A DNA stretch of 64,000 nt from Klenkia marina (GTDB taxonomy: Bacteria; Actinomycetota; Actinomycetes; Mycobacteriales; Geodermatophilaceae). The stretch lies in contig NZ_FMUH01000004.1 of assembly GCF_900101025.1 (NCBI RefSeq), forward strand, positions 62,001-126,000. The letters are read 5' to 3'. The notes below the pieces were generated by a model, which was given only the letters and a program-made list of their open reading frames with translations, searched no databases and had not been told where the DNA came from. Position numbers and translations under genes: made by a program. Shown one piece after another: positions 36,055 through 45,056 of the stretch; the stretch's first letter is position 1; every line of letters begins with the position of its first letter.

Positions 36055-36672
36055 GTGGATCCCCGGCAGGTGCTGTTGCTCGAGCTCTTCCAGCGGGCGC
36101 AAGCCCAGGTCACCGATGCTGTCGACGCCGTCGAGCCGCAGCAGTGGGACGCCGTCGTCCTGCCCGGGTGGACCGTGGCCGACCTCGTCGCGCACCTCGT
36201 CGCCGGCCAGCTGCACGAGCCCCTGCTGGTCGACGACGACCCGGTCCCGGCCGCGATGCCGACGGGGACCGAGGACCTGCTCGCCGGCGACCCGCTCGGC
36301 TCGTGGGAGGCCGCCGCCGACGGCGCGCTGACCGTGTGGGCGGTGCCGCGGGACCTCGACGTGCCCGTGCCGGTCGCGGGCGGGGCCCAGCAGCGGGTAC
36401 CCGCCGCGGTGCACCTCATGGACCTCGTCGTCCAGCTGCTGGTGCACTCCTGGGACCTGGCGCGGGCGACCGGTTCGGACCCGGTGGGCGATGCCGACCT
36501 GGTCGAGGCGGCCTGGGAGCACGCCCGACGCCACCCCGTGCGCCCCGGGGTGCCCGGTCTCCCCGTGCCTTCCGCGGATCCCGACGGCGCCGGTCCGGCC
36601 GGCGCCCCGTCCCCGGCGGTCGGCACCGATCCGCGGTCCGGCCTGCTCGCCGTGTACGGACGGCGAGCGTGA
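36055..36672 (+). CDS. DinB-like/maleylpyruvate isomerase N-terminal family protein
   Basis: 205-residue protein of the mycothiol-dependent isomerase N-terminal superfamily (TIGR03086-like). It reads LLELFQRAQAQVTDAVDAVEPQQWDAVVLPGWTVADLVAHLVAGQ, with later HLMDLVVQLLVHSWDLARATG; the histidines at HLV, HLMD and VHSWD are the usual metal-binding set. The position fits Rv3205c. Start choice: a GTG at 36037 lies inside the moeZ terminator stem, so I prefer the GTG at 36055; a TTG at 36043 is also possible. Reaction unknown. Confidence 0.75.
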   Translation: MDPRQVLLLELFQRAQAQVTDAVDAVEPQQWDAVVLPGWTVADLVAHLVAGQLHEPLLVDDDPVPAAMPTGTEDLLAGDPLGSWEAAADGALTVWAVPRDLDVPVPVAGGAQQRVPAAVHLMDLVVQLLVHSWDLARATGSDPVGDADLVEAAWEHARRHPVRPGVPGLPVPSADPDGAGPAGAPSPAVGTDPRSGLLAVYGRRA

Positions 36673-36759
36673 TCATCTCGTGACCGGTTCGACCGGCCCG
36701 GGACGACCCGTGGCCCTACGATCCGGGTCGGTACGGTCCGCACCAGCTGGAGGTCCCCG

Positions 36760-37824
36760 ATGAGTCAGCCGCCCTACGGCAACCCGCAGCACGGCGGGCA
36801 GCCGCCGTTCGGCCAGCAGCCCGGGGGCGAGCCGCCGACCGAGGCGTTCGGCCAGCAGGGCGGGTCCTCCGGCGGGTGGGGCGCCCAGCAGCCCACCCAG
36901 CAGTTCGGCCAGCCGGGCCAGCCCGGGTTCGGTCAGCAGGGCCCCGGGCAGCAGGGCCCGCCGCCGACCCAGCAGTTCGGCCAGCCCGGCTACGGCCAGC
37001 CCGGCCAGCCCGGCGGGGCGCCCTACGGTCAGCCCGGTTCGCCCGGCGGGGCGCCGTACGGCCAGCCCGGCTTCGGAGGCCCCGGTGGGCCGTCCGGCCC
37101 CGGGGGTCCCGGCGGTCCGGGTGGGCCGGGGGGTCCCTTCGGCGGTCAGCCGCCGGCTCCCGGCGGGAACAACAAGGGCCTGATCATCGGTGCGGTGGCC
37201 GCCCTCGTGGTCGCCATCGCGGTCGGGGTCACCCTGTTCCTCACCCTCGGTGGCGACGACTCCGACGACGTCGTGACCACCCCGACGGCCACCTCCACGA
37301 CCGCCACGACGTCGTCGTCCTCGGAGTCCTCGTCGGAGTCCTCGTCGTCGGCGTCCTCGACCTCGTCCTCCTCCGGCTCCGACGAGGAGGAGGAGTTCCT
37401 GGCCACGCTGCCCAGCGACTTCACCGACTGCGAGCCCGCGACCCCGAGCGACGACGGCTCCACCAACGCCGCCGAGTGCGGTGCGGCGCTGACGCAGCCC
37501 GGTCCCCAGGGCGCCACGTTCTACGAGTACCCGGACCAGTCCACGATGGACTCGGTGTTCCAGACCGACGTGACCGGTGCCGGTCTCACCGAGCTCACGG
37601 GCGACCAGGACTGCACGACCGCGGTCGGCTACTTCCCCTGGGCGACCGACGACCGCAGCCAGACCGGCATGGTCGGGTGCGGCATCAACACCAACGGCAC
37701 GGTCGTGGTCGTATGGACCGACGACCAGTACACGATCGAGGGCATCGCCGTGGCCACCGGCACCACGCAGGCCGACGTCGCCAGCCTGTACACGTGGTGG
37801 CAGGCCAACAGCAACTACAACTGA
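36760..37824 (+). CDS. Gln/Pro/Gly-rich membrane protein with a kinase-type outer domain
   Basis: 354 residues. The cytoplasmic N-terminal 135 residues are a low-complexity repeat of Q-P-G, F-G-Q and G-G-P units. One transmembrane helix follows (LIIGAVAALVVAIAVGVTLFL, about 141-163), then an Asp/Thr/Ser-rich stalk with a long serine tract, and an outer domain (about 215-354). That domain (LPSDFTDCEPA ... GLTELTGDQDCTTAVGYF ... GMVGCGINTNG ... VVWTDDQY ... LYTWWQ) resembles the outer domain of the Ser/Thr kinase at 47386-49104. GGAGG lies 6 nt before the ATG. Probably an envelope sensor or scaffold. Confidence 0.75.
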   Translation: MSQPPYGNPQHGGQPPFGQQPGGEPPTEAFGQQGGSSGGWGAQQPTQQFGQPGQPGFGQQGPGQQGPPPTQQFGQPGYGQPGQPGGAPYGQPGSPGGAPYGQPGFGGPGGPSGPGGPGGPGGPGGPFGGQPPAPGGNNKGLIIGAVAALVVAIAVGVTLFLTLGGDDSDDVVTTPTATSTTATTSSSSESSSESSSSASSTSSSSGSDEEEEFLATLPSDFTDCEPATPSDDGSTNAAECGAALTQPGPQGATFYEYPDQSTMDSVFQTDVTGAGLTELTGDQDCTTAVGYFPWATDDRSQTGMVGCGINTNGTVVVVWTDDQYTIEGIAVATGTTQADVASLYTWWQANSNYN

Positions 37825-37847
37825 GCGACCGCACCGGGGGGCGACCC

Positions 37848-38141
37848 GTGACCCGACCGGCCGAGGACGTGGACGAGGCGGTGTTCGACGTCGTCGAGCG
37901 CGTCCCGGCCGGTCGCGTCACGACCTACGGCGACGTCGGGCGGCTCGTCGGGGTCGGTCCCCGGCGGGTCGCCCGGGCGCTCTCGCAGGGGGGCGCCGCG
38001 GTGCCCTGGTTCCGCGTGGTCCGCGCCGACGGCACGGCGGCCGAACCGGTGCGGGCCCGTCAGCTGGCCCTGCTGGCGGCCGAGGGCGTCCCGGTCCGGG
38101 GCCAGCGGGTGGACCTCGACGCCGTCCGCTGGTCCGGCTGA
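37848..38141 (+). CDS. Alkyltransferase-like (ATL) DNA repair protein
   Basis: 97 residues resembling the C-terminal domain of O6-alkylguanine-DNA alkyltransferase: VFDVVERVPAGRVTTYGDVGRLVG with the helix-turn-helix, then the active-site region. The acceptor PCHRV is replaced by V-P-W54-F55-R-V-V, so it cannot take the alkyl group. ATL proteins (PWHR type) bind alkylated bases and direct nucleotide excision repair. The His following Trp in ATLs is Phe here. Equivalent to Rv3204, directly upstream of adnA. Confidence 0.88.
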   Translation: MTRPAEDVDEAVFDVVERVPAGRVTTYGDVGRLVGVGPRRVARALSQGGAAVPWFRVVRADGTAAEPVRARQLALLAAEGVPVRGQRVDLDAVRWSG

Positions 38142-38190
38142 CCCCACGCCCCGCCCGGTCCTGTCGGACCTTCGTGGTGTCATCGCGGCC

Positions 38191-41100
38191 ATGACGACCA
38201 CGGGCACCGCTGCACCGGCCTACCGGCTCGTCGTCCCGCCGCCGAGCAGCGTGGCGCGCCCCGAGCTCGACCCCACCCAGCAGGTCGTCGTCGACCACAC
38301 CGGTGGCCCGTTGCTCGTGCTCGCCGGCCCCGGCACGGGCAAGACCACCACGGTCGTCGAGGCGGTCGCCCGGCGCATCGAGGCGGGGGTGGGCCCCGAG
38401 CGCATCCTGGTGCTCACCTTCAGCCGCAAGGCCGCCGCTGAGCTGCGCACCCGCATCGCGGCGCGCGTCGGCCGCACCATCCGCGAGCCGGTCGCCCGCA
38501 CCTTCCACTCCTACGCGTTCGGGGTGCTCCACCGGGCCGCGGCGCTGCGCGGCGACCCGCCGCCCCGGCTGCTCACCTCCGCCGAGCAGGACCTCACGGT
38601 GGGCCGGCTGCTGGCCGGCGACGCCGAGGACGACGGCGTCGCGTGGCCCACCGACCTCGAGCCCGCGCTGCGCACCGCCGGGTTCCGGCGCGAGCTGCGC
38701 GAGCTGCTGCTGCGGGCCACCGAGCGGGGGGTCGACCCCGGGCGGCTGGCCGAGCTGGGGCACGCCCTCGACCGCCCCCACTGGGTGGCTGCGGCCCGGT
38801 TCGCCCGGCAGTACGACGACGTCACCGGCCTGGAGACCGCGTTCCAGGGGTCGGGCAGCGGGTACGACCCGGCCGAGCTGGTCCGGGCCGCGATCGACGA
38901 GCTACGGGCCGACGACGCCCTGCTGCGGCAGGAGCAGCTCCGGTCGAGCTGGCTGTTCGTCGACGAGTACCAGGACACCGACCCGGCCCAGGTCGAGCTG
39001 CTGCACCTGCTGTCCGGGGCCGGCCGCGACCTCGTGGTCGTCGGCGACCCCGACCAGGCCATCTACGCCTTCCGCGGGTCCGAGCCCCGGGGCATCGCGG
39101 AGTTCACCGACCGCTTCCGGCACCGCGACGGCCGACCGGCCCAGCGGGTGTCGCTGGGGGTGTGCCGCCGGTCGGGGGCCACGCTGCTCGAGGTCAGTCG
39201 GCGGGTGGCCGCCGGCCTGCCGGGCCCGTGGGAGCACCGGCAGCTGGTCCCCGGGGTCGATGGTGCGCCGGGGCACGCCGAGGTGCACGTGTTCGACACG
39301 CCCGCGGTCGAGGCGGCGCACGTCGCCGACACCCTGCGCCGGGCCCACCTGCTCGACGGCCTCCCGTGGTCGTCGATGGCCGTGGTCGTGCGCACCTCGA
39401 GCGCCTTGGCCCCCGTGCGCCGGGCCCTGGCCCAGGCCGGGGTGCCGGTGGCGGTGTCCGCAGACGACCTCGCGCTGGCCCAGCAGCCCGCCGTCGAACC
39501 GCTGCTGGCGGCGCTGCGCTCGTTGCTGCCCGCCGGTGGGCCCGCTCCGGCCGGGCTCACCGAGCCCGGCGCCGAGGCCCTGCTGGCCTCGCCGCTGGGC
39601 GGGGCCACCGTGCTCGACCTCCGCCGGCTGCGCCGGGCGACCCGCCGCGCCCTGGTGGCCCGCGGCGTGGACCCGGCCGAGCGCGGCACCCCCCTGGCCG
39701 ACCTGCTGGCCGACGCCACGCTGCTCGACGCCGTCCCCCCGCCGGTGGCCCGCGCGGCGGTCCGCGTGGCGGGGGTGCTGGCCGCCGGACGGGTCGCCCT
39801 GCTGCGCGAGGGGTCGGCCGAGGACGTGCTGTGGGCCATGTGGCAGGCCAGCGGGCTGGCGCCGGTGTGGGCGGCCCTCAGCGCCGCCGGTGGCCCGCCC
39901 GGGGCCGTGGCCGACCGCGACCTCGACGCCGTCGTCGCCCTGTTCGACGCCGCGGCCCGGTTCGTCGACCGCCTGCCCGGCGCCCAGGTGGCCGACTTCG
40001 TCGACCACTTCGGCGCCCAGGAGCTGCCCGGCGACGGGGGTGCCGCCCGCGCTCCCGAGGGCCAGACGGTGCGGTTGCTCACCGCGCACGCGTCCAAGGG
40101 CCTGGAGTGGGACCTCGTGTGCGTCGTGGGGGTGCAGGAGGGCGTCTGGCCCGATCTGCGCACCCGTGCCAGCCTGCTCGGTGCCGAGGACCTCGTCGAG
40201 GTCGCGGCCGGCACCGACGTCACCGACGTCGACCGCCGCACGCTGGCCCTGGCCGAGGAGCGCCGCCTGTTCTACGTGGCGGTCACCCGGGCGCGGCGAC
40301 GGCTGGTGGTGACCGCCGTCGACGGCGGCCTGGAGGGCGGCGACGTCGGGGCCAACGCCTCCCGGTTCCTCGACCTGGTCGCCCCGCCCCGCCCCGACGA
40401 CGCAGGCGCCGACGGCGGCCGCCCGCACACCCCGCTCCCGCGGGCGCTGACCCTGCCCGCACTCGTCGCCGAGCTGCGCCGCGCGCTCACCGACCCGCAC
40501 ACCCCTGCCGGCCGGCGGCGCAGCGCTGCCGCGGTGCTGCGCCGCCTGGCCGAGGAACGGGTCCCCGGTGCCGACCCGGCGTCGTGGTGGGGGCTCGCGC
40601 CGCTGTCCGACGACGCCCCGCTCGTCGACCCCGGCGCCGTGGTCCGCGTGCGGCCCTCGGCGGTGGACACCTTCCAGCGGTGCCCCCTGCGGTGGGTGCT
40701 GGGTGCCGTCGGCGCGGAGGCCTCGCCCGAGACCACCCGCACCGTCGGGTCGGCGGTGCACGACGTCGCCCAGCAGGTGGCCGAGGGGTTGCCCGCCGAT
40801 CGCGCCCCCGAGGTGCTCGCGGCCGAGCTCGACCAGCTCGACCTGGGCCCGGGGTGGTTCGACCAGCGCCAGCGGGACCGCGCCCAGGAGATGCTGGCCA
40901 AGTTCCTCGCCTGGCACGCGCGTGCCGACCGCGAGCTGGTGGCCGCCGAGCACGACTTCGACGTCGTCGTCGGCCGTGCCCGGCTGCGTGGTCAGGTCGA
41001 CCGGCTCGAGCGCGACGACGCCGGCCGGCTGGTGGTGGTCGACCTCAAGACCGGCAAGACCGCCCCGCGCGCCGTCGCCGAGCACGGCCAGCTGGCGGCC

Positions 41101-41388
41101 TACCAGGTCGCCGTCGCCGAGGGCGCCTTCGCCGAGCACGGCACCGTGCCCGGCGGGGCGGCGCTGCTGCAGGTCGGCGGCAGCCAGAAGGCGGCGAAGG
41201 AGCACGTGCAACCGCCGCTGCCACCCGACGTCCCGGCGCGCGGCACCTGGGCCGGCGAGCTGGTCGCCGAGGTCGGCGAGGGCATGGGGGCGGGCAGCTT
41301 CCTGGCCCGTACCGACACCGACTGCGAGCGGTGCGCCTTCCGGCGCAGCTGCCCGGTGCAGGAGTCGGGCCGGCAGGTGACCCGGTGA
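38191..41388 (+). CDS. adnA: Helicase-nuclease subunit AdnA
   Basis: 1065 residues. Together with AdnB it forms the actinobacterial motor-nuclease that resects double-strand breaks. UvrD-type helicase motifs: Walker A GPGTGKTTT (Lys near 51), QQVVV upstream, DEYQDTDPAQ (about 258), GDPDQAIYAFRG, HASKGLEWD, and VTRARRRL. The C-terminal PD-(D/E)XK nuclease has DLKTGKT with Asp951 and Lys953. Four cysteines, one before the nuclease core (831) and three at the end (1045, 1048, 1054; CERCAFRRSC), fit the AddB-type iron-sulfur clasp. The stop overlaps adnB by 4 nt. Ortholog of Rv3202c. Confidence 0.95.
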   Translation: MTTTGTAAPAYRLVVPPPSSVARPELDPTQQVVVDHTGGPLLVLAGPGTGKTTTVVEAVARRIEAGVGPERILVLTFSRKAAAELRTRIAARVGRTIREPVARTFHSYAFGVLHRAAALRGDPPPRLLTSAEQDLTVGRLLAGDAEDDGVAWPTDLEPALRTAGFRRELRELLLRATERGVDPGRLAELGHALDRPHWVAAARFARQYDDVTGLETAFQGSGSGYDPAELVRAAIDELRADDALLRQEQLRSSWLFVDEYQDTDPAQVELLHLLSGAGRDLVVVGDPDQAIYAFRGSEPRGIAEFTDRFRHRDGRPAQRVSLGVCRRSGATLLEVSRRVAAGLPGPWEHRQLVPGVDGAPGHAEVHVFDTPAVEAAHVADTLRRAHLLDGLPWSSMAVVVRTSSALAPVRRALAQAGVPVAVSADDLALAQQPAVEPLLAALRSLLPAGGPAPAGLTEPGAEALLASPLGGATVLDLRRLRRATRRALVARGVDPAERGTPLADLLADATLLDAVPPPVARAAVRVAGVLAAGRVALLREGSAEDVLWAMWQASGLAPVWAALSAAGGPPGAVADRDLDAVVALFDAAARFVDRLPGAQVADFVDHFGAQELPGDGGAARAPEGQTVRLLTAHASKGLEWDLVCVVGVQEGVWPDLRTRASLLGAEDLVEVAAGTDVTDVDRRTLALAEERRLFYVAVTRARRRLVVTAVDGGLEGGDVGANASRFLDLVAPPRPDDAGADGGRPHTPLPRALTLPALVAELRRALTDPHTPAGRRRSAAAVLRRLAEERVPGADPASWWGLAPLSDDAPLVDPGAVVRVRPSAVDTFQRCPLRWVLGAVGAEASPETTRTVGSAVHDVAQQVAEGLPADRAPEVLAAELDQLDLGPGWFDQRQRDRAQEMLAKFLAWHARADRELVAAEHDFDVVVGRARLRGQVDRLERDDAGRLVVVDLKTGKTAPRAVAEHGQLAAYQVAVAEGAFAEHGTVPGGAALLQVGGSQKAAKEHVQPPLPPDVPARGTWAGELVAEVGEGMGAGSFLARTDTDCERCAFRRSCPVQESGRQVTR

Positions 41389-44300
41389 GCCGGCACGGCA
41401 CCCCGCCCGAGGGGCAGCTGACCTTCGACCTCCCCGGGTTCGTCGAGCCCCGGGCCGCCGCGGTCCCCGAGCTGCTCGACCCGGCCGAGGTGGCTCGGCG
41501 CTGCGGGCTGTCCTACGCCCCGTCGGCCGAGCAGGCGCAGGTCGTGCAGGCGCCGGTCGACCGCCCCATGGTGGTGGTCGCCGGTGCCGGGTCGGGCAAG
41601 ACCGAGACGATGGCCGCCCGGGTGGCCTGGCTGGTGGCCAACCAGCTGGTGGCCCCCGAGGCGGTGCTGGGGCTCACCTTCACCCGCAAGGCCGCCAGCG
41701 AGCTCGGCGCCCGCATCCGGCTGCGCCTGGGGGCGCTGGCCACCCACCCCGACACCGAGCCGCAGCTGCGCGAGCGGCTGGAGATCGCGCAGCCCACGGT
41801 CGCGACCTACCACGGCTACGCGGCGGGCATCGTCGCCGAGCACGGGCTGCGCATCGGCGTCGAGCCCGGCGCCGGCGTACTCGGTCCGGCCATGTGCTGG
41901 GGTCAGGCGGCCACGGCCGTCGCCGCGCACACCGGTGACATGAGCGACGTGGCCCTCGGTCTGGTCACCACCACCGAGGACGTCCTGCAGCTGGCGGCCG
42001 AGCTGGGCGAGCACGACATCACCCCCGACCGGTTGCGGTCCTGGACCGCCCGGCTCCAGGCCCAGGTTCACGCCTACCCGGTCACCGGCCGCACCAAGGG
42101 GCCCTACGCCGACGTGCTCAAGATGCTCGCCCGCCAGCGGGCCCGGGTCGCGCTGCTGCCCATGGTGGAGGCCTTCGAGGCGCGCAAGCGGGCCGCCGGG
42201 GCCATCGACTACGCCGACCAGGTGGCCGCAGCCGCCCGCGCGGCGACCGGGTCCCCCGAGGTGGGCCGCCGCGAGCGCGCCCGCTGGCGGGTGGTGCTGC
42301 TCGACGAGTACCAGGACACCTCGGTCGGGCAGCTGCGCATGCTCGAGGCGCTGTTCGGCGGCGCGGCCCACCACCCGGTGCTGGCCGTCGGCGACCCGCG
42401 CCAGTCCATCTACGGCTGGCGGGGGGCCTCGGCCGGCACCATCGAGAGGTTCTCCCGCACCTTCCCCGGCGCGCCGGGCCGGCCGGCCGAGCGGCTGACG
42501 CTGTCCACCAGCTGGCGCAACGACGACGCCGTCCTGGCCGTGGCCAACCGGGTCGCGGCCGAGCTGCCCCAGCCCGTCCGCGCCGACCCGCTGCCCGACC
42601 TCACGGCCGCGCCCACGGCCGGGCCGGGCGAGGTGCGGGTGGGCCTGTACGCGACGGTGGCCGAGGAGACCGCGGCCCTGGCCGACCGGCTGGCCGCCGA
42701 GTGGCACGGTCCCGGCGACGCCGGCCCGGGCGACGCCGGCCCGGGCGACGCCGGCCCGGGCGGGACCGGCCCGGGCGGGACCGGCCCGGGCGGGACCGGC
42801 CCCGGCGAGGCCGGTGCGGGGGAGGCCCGTTCGCAGGGTGCCGGCCCGGGGGGCGCCGATCCGTCCGCGACCGGGCCGCAGGTGGACGGCGCGGAGGGGG
42901 GCCCGCGCCGGCGCCCGACCGTGGCCGTCCTGGCCCGTCGCCGCGCCCAGCTGCCGGGCATCGCCGCAGCGCTGCGCGAGCGCGGCCTCCCCGTCGAGGT
43001 CGTCGGACTGGGTGGGCTGCTCGACGTGCCCGAGGTGATCGACGTGGTCGCCACCCTCACCGTGCTGGTCGACCCGACCGCCGGCGACGCCCTCGGGCGC
43101 CTGCTCACCGGGGCCCGCTGGCGCATCGGGCCCCGAGACCTCGCCGCCCTGGAGGCCCGCGCGCGGGTCCTGGTCCGCGACCGGCGACCCGCCCCGGACG
43201 GGGACGCAGGCACCGGCGGCGGGGCGGTCGCCGGTCCGGCCCCCGACCCCACGACGGCCCCGGCGCTGCCCACCGAGCGCGGCAGCATCGTCGAGGCCCT
43301 CGACGACCTGGGGGCACCGGTGGGGTACTCGGCCGACGGCTACCGGCGGCTGCGCCGCCTCGGCGCCGAGCTCGGCGCCCTCCGCGGCCGGCTCGGCGCC
43401 CCGCTGCCCGACCTGGTCGACGAGGTGGTGCGCACCCTGGGGCTGGAGACCGAGCTGGCCAGCCATCCCGACGCCAGCCCGGGCGGGGCCCGGGTGCACC
43501 TCGACGCCCTGCACGCGGTGGCGGCCGAGTTCGCCGACCTGGCCGAGCTGCCGTCGCTGCCGGCGTTCCTGGGCTACCTGTCCGACGCCGAGGTCCGCGA
43601 GCGCGGCCTGGAGCCCGGCGAGGTCGCGGTCAACCCCGACGCGGTGCAGCTGCTCACCGGGCACTCGGCCAAGGGTCTCGAGTGGGACGTCGTCGCCGTC
43701 CCCGGCCTCACCGTCGGCCAGTTCCCCAGCCGCACCGACACCTCCGACTCCTGGATCAACGACCCCGGTGCGGTGCCGGCCGAGCTGCGGCTCACCGACC
43801 GCGACGACCTCCCCGCGCTGCGGCTGCCCGTGCCGGGCTCCGGCGACCAGGCCGCGGTCCGTGACGCGCTCGCCGACTACGTCGCCGAGTGGAAGGCGTT
43901 CGGCACCGCCGAGGAGGTCCGCCTGGGCTACGTGGCGGTGACCCGGGCCCGGCACCTGCTCCTGTGCTCGGGCAGCTGGTGGCGCGACGGGGTCAAGCCC
44001 ACCGGCCCCTCGTCCCTGCTGCTCGCCGTCCGCGAGGTGGTCGACGGCGGTTCCGTGCGCGGTGCGGTCGACCACTGGGCCGACCCGCCGGCCGACGGCG
44101 ACACCAACCCGGCGCTGGCCGAGTGGCCCGTGGGCGTCTGGCCGGCCGACCCGCTGTCGGCCGGCCGGCGGCGCGCCCTCACCGCCGCGGCCGAGCTCGT
44201 GGCCGGCACCGCGCCGCACCCCCTGGGCGAGCCGGGCCTCGGCGCCGCCGACGACCCGCTGGTCACCGACTGGGTGCGCGACGCCCAGCTGCTGCTGCGC

Positions 44301-44945
44301 GAACGTGCCGAGTCCGGCCGCAGCGCCACCGAGGTGGTGCTGCCCGGGCACCTGTCGGTCTCGGCCCTGGTGGCCCTCCGGCGCGACCCGGCCGGGCTGG
44401 CCCGCCGGCTCCGGCGACCCATGCCCGCCGCGCCTGCCCCGTTGGCCCGGCGGGGCACCGCGTTCCACCTGTGGCTCGAGCAGCGGTTCGGCACCACCCG
44501 GCTCATCGACCTCGACGAGCTGCCCGGTTCCGGCGACGCCGACGCCGCCCCCGACGAGGCCCTCGCCGCGCTGCAGGCGGCGTTCCTGGCGGGGGAGTGG
44601 GCCGACCGCCAGCCGGTGGAGGTGGAGGCCCCGTTCGAGACGCCGCTGGGGCCGCTGACGCTGCGCGGGCGCATCGACGCCGTCTACGCCGACGCCGACG
44701 GGGGGTACGAGGTCATCGACTGGAAGACCGGCCCGGTCCCCGGCGCCGCCGAGCTCTCCGCCGCCGCGGTGCAGCTGGCCGCCTACCGGCTGGGGTGGTC
44801 CCGGTTGGCCGGGGTGCCTGTCGACCGGGTCAGCGCCGGGTTCCACCACGTGCTGGCCGGGGTCACGCTCCGCCCCGCCGACCTGCTCGACGAGGCGGGC
44901 CTGCTCGCCCTGGTCACCGACGGGCCCGGGGACGGTGCGCGGTGA
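41385..44945 (+). CDS. adnB: Helicase-nuclease subunit AdnB with a repeat insertion
   Basis: 1186 residues, partner of AdnA and, in Mycobacterium, the leading translocation motor. Motifs: Walker A GAGSGKTET (Lys72), TFTRKAASEL, DEYQDTSVGQ, GDPRQSIYGWRG, HSAKGLEWD, VTRARHLLL, and a C-terminal nuclease with GTAFHLWLEQRF and VIDWKTGP (Asp1112, Lys1114). There are no iron-sulfur cysteines, as expected for this subunit. About 65 residues of Pro/Gly/Ala/Asp/Thr repeats (from residue 443) interrupt the region between the helicase motifs. The GTG overlaps the adnA stop (GTGA). Ortholog of Rv3201c. Confidence 0.95.
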   Translation: MSRHGTPPEGQLTFDLPGFVEPRAAAVPELLDPAEVARRCGLSYAPSAEQAQVVQAPVDRPMVVVAGAGSGKTETMAARVAWLVANQLVAPEAVLGLTFTRKAASELGARIRLRLGALATHPDTEPQLRERLEIAQPTVATYHGYAAGIVAEHGLRIGVEPGAGVLGPAMCWGQAATAVAAHTGDMSDVALGLVTTTEDVLQLAAELGEHDITPDRLRSWTARLQAQVHAYPVTGRTKGPYADVLKMLARQRARVALLPMVEAFEARKRAAGAIDYADQVAAAARAATGSPEVGRRERARWRVVLLDEYQDTSVGQLRMLEALFGGAAHHPVLAVGDPRQSIYGWRGASAGTIERFSRTFPGAPGRPAERLTLSTSWRNDDAVLAVANRVAAELPQPVRADPLPDLTAAPTAGPGEVRVGLYATVAEETAALADRLAAEWHGPGDAGPGDAGPGDAGPGGTGPGGTGPGGTGPGEAGAGEARSQGAGPGGADPSATGPQVDGAEGGPRRRPTVAVLARRRAQLPGIAAALRERGLPVEVVGLGGLLDVPEVIDVVATLTVLVDPTAGDALGRLLTGARWRIGPRDLAALEARARVLVRDRRPAPDGDAGTGGGAVAGPAPDPTTAPALPTERGSIVEALDDLGAPVGYSADGYRRLRRLGAELGALRGRLGAPLPDLVDEVVRTLGLETELASHPDASPGGARVHLDALHAVAAEFADLAELPSLPAFLGYLSDAEVRERGLEPGEVAVNPDAVQLLTGHSAKGLEWDVVAVPGLTVGQFPSRTDTSDSWINDPGAVPAELRLTDRDDLPALRLPVPGSGDQAAVRDALADYVAEWKAFGTAEEVRLGYVAVTRARHLLLCSGSWWRDGVKPTGPSSLLLAVREVVDGGSVRGAVDHWADPPADGDTNPALAEWPVGVWPADPLSAGRRRALTAAAELVAGTAPHPLGEPGLGAADDPLVTDWVRDAQLLLRERAESGRSATEVVLPGHLSVSALVALRRDPAGLARRLRRPMPAAPAPLARRGTAFHLWLEQRFGTTRLIDLDELPGSGDADAAPDEALAALQAAFLAGEWADRQPVEVEAPFETPLGPLTLRGRIDAVYADADGGYEVIDWKTGPVPGAAELSAAAVQLAAYRLGWSRLAGVPVDRVSAGFHHVLAGVTLRPADLLDEAGLLALVTDGPGDGAR
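42711..42815 (+). repeat. 15-bp tandem repeats inside adnB
   Basis: Three units of the type CCCGGGCGACGCCGG followed by three of CCCGGGCGGGACCGG and a degenerate copy. They encode P-G-D-A-G and P-G-G-T-G pentapeptides and keep the reading frame whatever the copy number. Confidence 0.9.
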
Positions 44946-45034
44946 CCGAACCGGGGTGGCCGGCGACCCCCGGCAGCTCATCGGCCCCGGCCCGACGCCC
45001 GGGCGGTCGCGGCCCCGGCGCGACGGGGTGGTGG

Positions 45035-45053
45035 GCCCCGCCGGGGGTGGGGC
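45035..45053. terminator. Hairpin between adnB and the converging hydrolase gene
   Basis: GCCCCGCC-GGG-GGTGGGGC, an 8-bp stem with one G-U pair, about 90 nt after the adnB stop and just before the stop of the minus-strand gene. Confidence 0.45.
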
Positions 45054-45056
45054 AGG

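Noticed and set aside
37300-37395. Simple-sequence TCCTCGTCG-rich tract as a microsatellite of interest
   Set aside because: It encodes the Ser/Asp/Glu-rich stalk of a membrane protein and is imperfect; ordinary linker composition.
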